Source of the DNA: CAJOLV01 sp045631885
Lineage (GTDB): Bacteria > Bacillota_I > Bacilli_A > RFN20 > CAG-826
Assembly: GCA_045631885.1 (NCBI GenBank)
Contig: JAZQVN010000025.1
Location: 1-6,080 of the forward strand
Direction of reading: 5' to 3'
DNA: 6,080 nt
The stretch's first letter is position 1; every line of letters begins with the position of its first letter. This document shows positions 1 through 4,123 of this stretch, piece by piece. The notes beneath the pieces were generated by a model that was not told where the DNA came from, searched no databases, and saw nothing but the letters and a program-made list of their open reading frames with translations. The position numbers and the translations under genes were made by a program.

Positions 1-1535
1 GCCTCCGACTTGACAATTGCGGTAATAATACCAACGACATACATAGAATATGTAATGAGGTCAACATTACTGAAGCCAAATGCTTCAGAGATACCACCTG
101 CAATAGCGACTAAGATTGGTAACTTAGCACCGCAAGAGAAGAATGGAATAACTCTAATTGTCGCAGTTCTTTCTCTATCATCTGCGAGTGTACGAGTGTT
201 AACCATCGCAGGAACAGAACAACCGAATCCCATAATCATCGGGATAAAGGCTCTACCTGATAATCCAAAGTTACGGAACATTCTATCAAAGATAAAGGCC
301 ACACGTGCCATATATCCAGTATCTTCCATAATGGAGAAGAATAAGAATAATACTAGTATTTGTGGTAAGAAACCTAAAATGGCAAATAAGCCAGTAAGTA
401 CACCATCACCGATAAAGCCAGTTAACCAGTGTCCTTCTCCTAATCCAGCATCCATTCCCGCTTTAACCGCGTCGATAATCGCGCTGAATGACATATCAAA
501 GAAGTTATAGAAGATGACGCCTGGTGAATTAATTCCTCCATCTGTCCAAATCAATCCTTCATATATACTTCCTTCAAAAGAAGGAGCAACATCTTTGAAT
601 AATCCTCCTAAATAGAAGAAATTCTCTGAGAATGTTAAATGGAAGACTAAGAATAAGATGGCTGCGAAGATTAATAAGCCCCACACCTTATGTGTTAGAA
701 CTTTATCAATTCGATCTGATTTATTCTCTTTAACTTGTTTTTGATTTTCTTTCTCTTCTTGGCGAGTAATTATCTTTGAGAAGTTAGAGGAGATATAATT
801 ATATCTCGCATCTGCGACAATCGCTTCGATATCATCGCCAAAAGTTTCATCTTGAAAAGTCTTCTTGAAATCTTCCACCATCGGTAATAAGTCTGGATGG
901 TTTTGACATTCAATCTCATCGTTCTCTACGAGTTTAATCGCATGGAATAATGGGTTTTCAACTTGCTTATGTTTGAATGCAATCTGCACATCACCAATTA
1001 AATGATGTAAATCTTTATTTGAAATAATGGTTTTACCTTCTCTTGGTAATAAGCTTGCTTGATAAGCAACCGCCATTAATTCTTTTAAATTTGTTTCTTC
1101 TAAAGCGGAGACTTTGACTACTCTTACTCCAAGCTTTTCTTCCAAAACTTTTTCATCTAAAGTGGCCCCGTCTTTTTCTAAAACGTCCATCATGTTCACT
1201 GCGATAACAACAGGAACATCGATTTCTAATAATTGAGTGGTTAAATATAAGTTTCTTTCTAAGTTAGTCGCATCAATGATATTGATGACGCAATCTGGCT
1301 TTTCATCCAAGATGTAATTTCTAGAAATTACTTCTTCACTGGTATATGGAGAAAGAGAATAAATACCAGGTAAATCGATGATTGCAATTGGTTCGTCTAA
1401 CTTTTTATAAACACCGTCTTTCTTTTCGACAGTGACTCCTGGCCAGTTACCAACATGCGCGGTGCTACCAGTTAAGTTATTAAATAATGTGGTTTTACCA
1501 CAGTTTGGGTTACCCGCTAAAGCAAAACGTCTCAT
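1..1535 (-). CDS. feoB: FeoB ferrous iron transporter, 3' part missing
   Basis: FeoB is the inner-membrane Fe(II) permease with an N-terminal GTPase domain. About 511 codons are present and the gene runs off the left edge; the family is usually 650-800 residues. The G-protein motifs are G1 GNPNCGKT at residues 8-15, a switch I segment GNWPGVTVE at 29-37, G3 DLPG at 54-57, G4 NMMD at 114-117 and G5 SAL at 143-145. A helical linker region follows, then the first transmembrane helix near residue 290. The membrane core shows the conserved GFGCSVPA (about 436-443) and SCGAKLPI (about 467-474), each with its cysteine. The ATG lies one base after the feoA stop, and GGAGGAG sits at 1543-1549 inside the end of feoA, so the two are translationally coupled. 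It is the last visible gene of an operon controlled by the operators at 2013-2088. Identification is secure. Confidence 0.97.
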   Translation of the reverse strand, partial: MRRFALAGNPNCGKTTLFNNLTGSTAHVGNWPGVTVEKKDGVYKKLDEPIAIIDLPGIYSLSPYTSEEVISRNYILDEKPDCVINIIDATNLERNLYLTTQLLEIDVPVVIAVNMMDVLEKDGATLDEKVLEEKLGVRVVKVSALEETNLKELMAVAYQASLLPREGKTIISNKDLHHLIGDVQIAFKHKQVENPLFHAIKLVENDEIECQNHPDLLPMVEDFKKTFQDETFGDDIEAIVADARYNYISSNFSKIITRQEEKENQKQVKENKSDRIDKVLTHKVWGLLIFAAILFLVFHLTFSENFFYLGGLFKDVAPSFEGSIYEGLIWTDGGINSPGVIFYNFFDMSFSAIIDAVKAGMDAGLGEGHWLTGFIGDGVLTGLFAILGFLPQILVLFLFFSIMEDTGYMARVAFIFDRMFRNFGLSGRAFIPMIMGFGCSVPAMVNTRTLADDRERTATIRVIPFFSCGAKLPILVAIAGGISEAFGFSNVDLITYSMYVVGIITAIVKSE

Positions 1536-1536
1536 C

Positions 1537-1773
1537 TTACTTCTCCTCCACTTCTAAGATGACTAAGTTCGCTTCATTTTTTCTTAAAGTTAATTCATAT
1601 CCGCGAATTGTCACTTCTAATGGATCTCCTAATGGAGCTTTTTTACGTAAATACACCGTAGCTCCTGGGGTGACACCCATATCAAATAATCTTCTACGAA
1701 GGCGACCTTCACCTTCAACTTTCTTAATTAGGCCAGTCTCGCCTATTTTGAATTCATCTAGTCTTTTAAGCAT
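1537..1773 (-). CDS. feoA: FeoA, SH3-like partner of FeoB (canonical copy)
   Basis: This is a 78-residue cytosolic FeoA, the small SH3-fold protein that partners FeoB in ferrous iron uptake. The family pattern is clear: an N-terminal segment MLKRLDEFKIGETGLI, then LRRRLFDMGVTPGATV at about 25-40, then PLGDPLEVTIRGYELTLRKNEANLV in the second half, ending in a charged tail. Length is typical (75-85). It is the copy immediately upstream of feoB, separated by one base, and its final codons carry the feoB ribosome site. Its own start follows a modest GGTAGGA-type site, 13 bases after the stop of the preceding FeoA-like gene. It presumably modulates FeoB's GTPase or assembles with it; the exact mechanism is not settled for the family. 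Confidence 0.95.
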   Translation of the reverse strand: MLKRLDEFKIGETGLIKKVEGEGRLRRRLFDMGVTPGATVYLRKKAPLGDPLEVTIRGYELTLRKNEANLVILEVEEK

Positions 1774-1786
1774 AATTCCTACCTCT

Positions 1787-1999
1787 CTACGCTACTAGAA
1801 TCTTGCTGCTAATCGAACGGTCTAGAGCTAAACGTCCTTCTTTGACCGCTACGACTACACCTCCATTAACAGAAGAAATAACTTTTATCGTGGAGTTAAC
1901 TAAAATGCCAAGGCTCTCGAGATGCTTCTTGGTTTTTTCATCAACGAGTATTTTCACTACTTTCATGTCAGTATTAAGTGGTGCTAATCCAATTGGCAT
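1787..1999 (-). CDS. feoA: Second FeoA-like protein, first gene of the feo operon
   Basis: This is a 70-residue FeoA-domain protein, distinct in sequence from the FeoA just downstream. It opens with MPIGLAPLNTDMKVVKI and continues with the FeoA-type pattern: HLESLGILVNSTIKVIS at about 26-42, then a glycine turn (NGGVVVAVKEGRLALDRS) and a short hydrophobic end. It lacks the basic LRRR stretch of the neighbouring copy. The start is fixed by a strong TAGGAGGT site immediately upstream, which is adjacent to the promoter-proximal repressor operator. Tandem feoA genes before feoB are known in Bacillota. The two copies could act as different subunits of the FeoB complex, but that is inference. The family assignment is firm and the separate role is unknown. 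Confidence 0.9.
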   Translation of the reverse strand: MPIGLAPLNTDMKVVKILVDEKTKKHLESLGILVNSTIKVISSVNGGVVVAVKEGRLALDRSISSKILVA

Positions 2000-2012
2000 A
2001 ATATTACCTCCT

Positions 2013-2030
2013 AGTTAGTGCTGACTAACT
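2013..2030. promoter_or_regulatory. Operator 1 of the feo promoter (DtxR/MntR-type site)
   Basis: This is a perfect 7-bp inverted repeat with a 4-base centre, AGTTAGT-GCTG-ACTAACT. It begins seven bases downstream of the feo -10, so it covers the expected transcription start, and it abuts the ribosome site of the first feoA. Both its position and the presence of a second copy fit a repressor site. The repressor is probably the DtxR-family protein encoded next door, which is inference from proximity. Confidence 0.85.
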
Positions 2031-2036
2031 TCTATT

Positions 2037-2064
2037 ATTATATATCTATTTTTTTAGGTGTAAA
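2037..2064 (-). promoter_or_regulatory. Sigma-A type promoter of the feo operon
   Basis: On the minus strand, -35 TTTACA (2059-2064) and -10 TATAAT (2037-2042) are separated by 16 bases. The -10 is a perfect consensus and the -35 matches five of six positions. Transcription would start near 2030 and give a short leader before the first feoA at 1999. Inverted repeats lie on both sides, six bases upstream of the -35 and starting at the transcription start, so repression is expected when metal is plentiful. An AT-only stretch lies further upstream and could help RNA polymerase binding. Confidence 0.82.
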
Positions 2065-2070
2065 GAAAAA

Positions 2071-2088
2071 AGTTAGTTTTGACTAACT
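2071..2088. promoter_or_regulatory. Operator 2 of the feo promoter
   Basis: This is a second copy of the inverted repeat, AGTTAGT-TTTG-ACTAACT. Both 7-base arms are identical to those of operator 1 and only the four central bases differ in part. It lies six bases upstream of the -35. Its centre is 58 bp from the centre of operator 1, close to 5.5 helical turns. Two such sites around one promoter strongly suggest a dimeric metal-dependent repressor. Confidence 0.85.
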
Positions 2089-2116
2089 CTTTCCATATTT
2101 ATATATAAATAATTTT

Positions 2117-2488
2117 CTATTTACCGTATTTGTTTACATGAGATTTGATGGCTTCCCAAGTCGTATCAGAAATATCGTGTTCCATCTTGCAAGCATCTTC
2201 TCTCGCGGTCTCTTCATCAACCCCTAAATTGATTAAAAGTTGAGTCAGCATCTCATGTTTTTCAAGTGTCTTTTCTGCGATTAATAATCCTTCAGGAGTT
2301 AAGATAATCTCATCTTTTTCGTTAATCTCGATATATCCTAAGGCTTTTAGTTTATTCATCGCAACAGAAACAGAAGGCTTAGAAAAATTCATTTCACGAG
2401 CAATATCAATCGCGTGAACTTTTTCTTTCACCTTCGATATTTGAAGGATCTTTTCTAAATAGTCTTCTTGAGATTCTAAACGTTTCAT
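2117..2488 (-). CDS. DtxR/MntR-family metal-dependent repressor, short form
   Basis: This 123-residue DNA-binding regulator is the likely repressor of the adjacent feo operon. Residues 1-65 form the winged helix-turn-helix, with the family opening SQEDYLEKIL and recognition region SKPSVSVAMNKLKALGY (36-52). Residues 66-123 form the metal-binding dimerization domain. Likely ligands are Asp9, Glu12, His78, Cys100, Glu103 and His104. Asp9/Glu12 match MntR, whereas Cys100 in the C-x-x-E-H motif matches the iron-sensing DtxR/IdeR type. The C-terminal SH3-like domain of DtxR is absent, as in MntR. No terminator separates it from feo, so some read-through is possible; the operators lie in the 117-base gap. 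Its own promoter and ribosome site are weak, and no operator copy is visible upstream, so autoregulation is not evident. Fe(II) is the more likely effector from context; Mn(II) cannot be excluded. Confidence 0.92.
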   Translation of the reverse strand: MKRLESQEDYLEKILQISKVKEKVHAIDIAREMNFSKPSVSVAMNKLKALGYIEINEKDEIILTPEGLLIAEKTLEKHEMLTQLLINLGVDEETAREDACKMEHDISDTTWEAIKSHVNKYGK

Positions 2489-2601
2489 AATAGTTCTTAC
2501 TTATAATTCACAATTTTAAGTGAGCTTTTTTAAAAAGTTTTATTTAAAACAATTATTGCATAAAAAAATAATTCTTTGCATTAATTTCCTTTTATAAATT
2601 A

Positions 2602-2631
2602 AAAACACATTCAAAAAAATGAATGTGTTTT
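2602..2631 (-). terminator. Hairpin terminator after the leader-peptide genes
   Basis: A perfect 11-bp stem (AAAACACATTC / GAATGTGTTTT) has an 8-base A/T loop. It sits 26 bases downstream of the stop of the small gene at 2658-2882. On the minus strand the stem ends in TTTT followed by TAATTT, giving a usable U-rich end. It would separate the peptide transcripts from the repressor gene. The repeat is symmetrical enough to work weakly on the plus strand, where no gene needs it. Confidence 0.75.
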
Positions 2632-2657
2632 GATACTATTTTTAAGCGATTTATCAA

Positions 2658-2882
2658 TTAGAATGGGTTATTGTGTGGGTGACCATCATCTTTGTTGTTG
2701 GTTTCATCATCATTTTTCTTGTCATCATCACAAAAACCACCACTAACAGCAGCTAATTGTTCATCGGTTAATTCAATACCTTCTTCTTGAGCTAACGCTA
2801 AAATTTCAGCACTAGATTTGCAAGCTTCGACTTTGGCGATTTGTTCTTCAGATAAACCGGCTAATAATTCTTTTCTTGACAT
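2658..2882 (-). CDS. Nif11-like leader peptide, RiPP precursor candidate, acidic tail (copy 1)
   Basis: This 74-residue precursor-like peptide has a 49-residue leader ending in a double glycine (LTDEQLAAVSGG) and a 25-residue tail. The leader resembles the Nif11-like leader family of ribosomally made, modified peptides: an amphipathic N-terminus (MSRKELLAGLSEEQIAKVEAC) followed by LALAQEEGIELTDEQLAAVSGG. Expected processing is cleavage after Gly49 by a C39-type peptidase/exporter, which is known for this leader class but not encoded here. The tail begins Phe-Cys-Asp-Asp-Asp, is rich in Asp, Asn and Lys, has one cysteine (Cys51) and ends in a His/Pro/Asn segment (GHPHNNPF). A second cysteine, Cys21, is in the leader. 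GGAGG lies 8 bases before the ATG. The product's modification and activity are unknown; the tail does not resemble a known bacteriocin core. Confidence 0.82.
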   Translation of the reverse strand: MSRKELLAGLSEEQIAKVEACKSSAEILALAQEEGIELTDEQLAAVSGGFCDDDKKNDDETNNKDDGHPHNNPF

Positions 2883-2913
2883 AATTTAATCCTCCACGAG
2901 ACTAGTTTTTAAT

Positions 2914-2955
2914 ATTATAACAATATGCATGCACAAATGTGCCACACAAAATATA
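2914..2955 (-). promoter_or_regulatory. Promoter of leader-peptide gene copy 1, with shared upstream box
   Basis: On the minus strand an extended -10, TGTTATAAT (2914-2922), lies 31 bases before the ATG. No TTGACA-like -35 is present. Instead a box reading TTTTGTGTGGCAC (ending at 2939) lies exactly 19 bases before the -10. The first 13 bases of this block and most of the box are identical in the promoter of copy 2. The box contains TGTG-N3-CACA symmetry, a plausible activator or repressor site. Confidence 0.7.
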
Positions 2956-2993
2956 ATTTATTTAGTTCACTTCTACTTAAATCGACCCTCTAA

Positions 2994-3206
2994 TTATGAC
3001 TCAATTTTACGTTTTTTATCGTTATCATCTTTTTTATCGTCGTCATCATCTTCGCAGAAACCACCAGAAACAGCGGCTAATTGTTCATCAGTTAATTCAA
3101 TGCCTTCTTCTTGGGCTAATGCTAAAAGTTCAGAGCTAGAATGACAAGCTTCAACTTTGGCGATTTGTTCTTCAGATAAACCTGCTAATAATTCTTTTTT
3201 TGACAT
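2994..3206 (-). CDS. Nif11-like leader peptide, RiPP precursor candidate, acidic tail (copy 2)
   Basis: This 70-residue paralogue sits 111 bases upstream of copy 1. Up to Cys51 only four residues differ (K3, H22, S25, L27), and the leader again ends AAVSGG. The 21-residue tail starts Phe-Cys-Glu and then has five consecutive aspartates (53-57), followed by mixed Lys/Asp and a basic end (KKRKIES). It lacks the His/Pro ending of copy 1. Cys21 and Cys51 are both kept. GGAGG lies 8 bases before the ATG, as in copy 1. No terminator was found between the two genes, so its transcript can run into copy 1. A near-constant leader with a variable tail is typical of precursor families served by one shared maturation system; that system would have to lie outside the window. 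The final activity is unknown. Confidence 0.82.
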   Translation of the reverse strand: MSKKELLAGLSEEQIAKVEACHSSSELLALAQEEGIELTDEQLAAVSGGFCEDDDDDKKDDNDKKRKIES

Positions 3207-3235
3207 AGTTAGTTCCTCCCGAATTTATTGATAAC

Positions 3236-3277
3236 ATTATAACAATATATGTACACAAATGTGTCACACAAAAATAG
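3236..3277 (-). promoter_or_regulatory. Promoter of leader-peptide gene copy 2, with shared upstream box
   Basis: The layout is that of copy 1: extended -10 TGTTATAAT (3236-3244), then 19 bases from the -10 hexamer to a TTTTTGTGTGACAC box ending at 3261. The -10 lies 29 bases before the ATG. The GGCAC of copy 1 is GACAC here, while TGTG-N3-CACA symmetry is kept. The missing -35 and the strict spacing suggest an additional DNA-binding factor, which is inference. Confidence 0.7.
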
Positions 3278-3298
3278 TAAATCTCAAATATCGCGGAT

Positions 3299-3326
3299 AA
3301 AATAAAAACAGTCTTTTATAAGACTG
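3299..3326 (-). terminator. Hairpin terminator at the 3' end of the GC-rich island
   Basis: A perfect 7-bp stem (CAGTCTT / AAGACTG, 3309-3326) with a four-base loop is followed on the minus strand by TTTTTATTTTAT. This is a good intrinsic terminator for transcripts arriving from the GC-rich island. It also insulates the leader-peptide promoter just downstream. Confidence 0.8.
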
Positions 3327-3589
3327 AATTTAGTTATAATCGCTCGAGACCTCATCCTGACTGATGTCCAAACATCCTGTCCTGCACTTACCACGTTCAC
3401 ATCCGGAACTGATACTCTGCCTGGTCTGCCCTGGTTTATAAAATAAAAATCCCGGATTTACTCCGAGAAATTTACTACGGCAATGGACTACTGCCTTATC
3501 TTCTTCAGGACACGGGAATCACTCAGCATGAGGACTCTCGCTTTGCCCTTTGATATAGCAATCATTTCTGGAGCATTAAAACTATATCA
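3309..3589 (-). ncRNA. Candidate structured RNA in a GC-rich island (unknown family)
   Basis: Positions 3341-3540 are about 48% G+C by hand count (96 of 200), while 3601-3660 is about 25%; such islands in AT-rich genomes often mark structured RNAs. The ends pair: CGAGA and CCTCAT at 3528-3540 pair with 3345-3355, leaving a 2-base bulge. Inside, 3506-3512 pairs with 3378-3384 (seven pairs). Local hairpins occur at 3363-3376 (GATGT/ACATC), 3395-3409 and 3450-3468 (TCTCGGA/TCCGGGA with one G-U). An 8-bp stem, 3551-3558 with 3582-3589, may form the 5' end, and the terminator at 3299-3326 forms the 3' end. The layout recalls a rod or multibranch RNA of about 200-280 bases. I could not match RNase P, tmRNA, SRP, 6S or a common riboswitch. 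The alternative is a fragment of a decayed foreign gene. The 5' end and promoter are not determined. Confidence 0.42.
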
Positions 3590-3613
3590 CTTATGGATGA
3601 ATTTAGAAGCGTT

Positions 3614-3970
3614 TTATCTGAATAACTCCATCAATTTAACGAGTACTTTTTTAATATCAACAATGTAAAGAAATTCTTTATTAAAGTTTGCGCTTGATTT
3701 AATACGCGTATCATGTTCTATATTATTGTTATTAGCGTTTTTTTAAAAGGCATTTGTAGAGACAACCGCTTCATCAAAAATAGTCTCAATTTTGTTATAA
3801 GCTTGAGGAGTAATACTTTTGTAATTTCCTAGGTCGTCTTTTTCTCCATAAGGTTTTAATTCAGTAACGAGATTTTGTAGAGTGGATATTGTTTTTTGCC
3901 AAGTCGGACTATCACTACCTTCTGTTTGAGCTAAGAAATTGACAAAGGCTTACGTTTCGTAATATTTCAT
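3614..3970 (-). pseudogene. Decayed gene for a small helical protein, two internal stops
   Basis: A start at 3970 follows a clear GGAGG site nine bases upstream and gives MKYYET, then a TAA at codon 7 (3950-3952). The same frame continues sensibly (AFVNFLAQTEGSDSPTWQ and on) to a second TAA at codon 76 (3743-3745). It then continues through KNANNNNIEHDTRIKSSANF to a third stop at codon 119 (3614-3616). No frameshift is needed, and codons throughout are the AT-rich, native type. The product would be about 118 residues, mostly helical and rich in Asn, Lys and Glu, with no signal peptide or double-glycine site. The frame stays readable for eight more codons past 3614, so the original end could be further on. 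I do not recognise the family. Its promoter resembles those of the two leader-peptide genes. A sequencing error could explain one stop but not easily both. Confidence 0.62.
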
Positions 3971-3991
3971 ATTCTCCAACCTCCGATTTTT

Positions 3992-4034
3992 ATTACAAAT
4001 AAGTCACGCAATAAAAGTGCCACAAAAAAACATA
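3992..4034 (-). promoter_or_regulatory. Third, diverged copy of the leader-peptide promoter
   Basis: Upstream of the decayed gene, a -10-like TGTAAT (3992-3997) is preceded at exactly 19 bases by TTTTTTTGTGGCAC (box ending at 4017). That spacing is the same as in the two leader-peptide promoters. The box lacks the TG dinucleotide between TTTGTG and GCAC seen in copy 1, and the extended TG is missing, so this copy may be weaker. It points to shared control of the three minus-strand genes. Confidence 0.5.
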
Positions 4035-4078
4035 TTTATTGGATTACTTCTTTTTTAATTGATAAAAAAGCGAAATGA

Positions 4079-4106
4079 TTACCACTTTTTCTATATCTCC
4101 TATACA
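4079..4106 (+). promoter_or_regulatory. Possible promoter of the EAL-domain gene
   Basis: TTACCA (4079-4084) and TATACA (4101-4106) are spaced by 16 bases, each matching four of six consensus positions. The implied start near 4113 would leave only about ten bases before the ATG. The 153 bases between the two divergent genes hold no better candidate that I could find, and no terminator. Confidence 0.3.
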
Positions 4107-4123
4107 ATGGATACAAGATACAC

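Larger units (their letters stand above)
2737..3277 (-). repeat. Tandem duplication of a leader-peptide gene and its promoter
   Basis: The segments 2737-2882 and 3061-3206, which encode the leader up to the double glycine, are the same length and differ at 16 of 146 bases by hand comparison, with no gaps. The promoters (2914-2955 and 3236-3277) are also alike. The sequences between promoter and ribosome site, and the tail-coding ends, have diverged much further. This is a gene duplication with selective conservation of leader and promoter, not a mobile repeat. Confidence 0.85.

Noticed and set aside
10..510. 166-codon open frame on the plus strand opposite feoB
   Set aside because: It is exactly antisense to the conserved FeoB membrane core, has no ribosome site, and its protein looks like the mirrored composition of a hydrophobic gene.
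1487..2018. Plus-strand open frames opposite the two feoA genes
   Set aside because: They mirror well-recognised FeoA sequences with good ribosome sites on the minus strand; the plus-strand versions have none and cross gene borders.
2097..2110. 14-bp AT-only perfect palindrome upstream of the feo promoter
   Set aside because: Pure alternating A/T sequence in an AT-rich genome easily makes such palindromes; at most it acts as an upstream promoter element.
3207..3213. AGTTAGT, one arm of the feo operator, right before leader-peptide gene copy 2
   Set aside because: Only a single half-site; no ACTAACT partner at four bases, and copy 1 has no equivalent. Not enough to claim iron control of the peptides.
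3341..3589. Known RNA classes (RNase P, SRP, tmRNA, T-box, c-di-GMP, cobalamin and other riboswitches) for the GC-rich island
   Set aside because: The invariant cores I know for these (for example GAGGAAAGTCC of RNase P or the GGAA-type SRP loop) are not present, so no family name is given.
3483..3668. 61-codon plus-strand open frame across the GC-rich island
   Set aside because: No ribosome site. It spans the border between the GC-rich island and the AT-rich decayed gene, so its composition changes mid-frame, and it shows no recognisable domain.
4005..4021. Sigma-54-like element TGGCAC-N5-TTGC before the decayed gene
   Set aside because: The match is good here, but the two sister promoters break it (the spacing is one base short in copy 1, and GGCAC is GACAC in copy 2), while all three keep the box-to-hexamer spacing of 19. 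Probably coincidence, though worth noting if the genome encodes RpoN.
4050..4070. CTTTTTT/AAAAAAG stem between the divergent genes
   Set aside because: Almost only A-T pairs with no T tract placed to terminate either divergent gene; weak and probably random.
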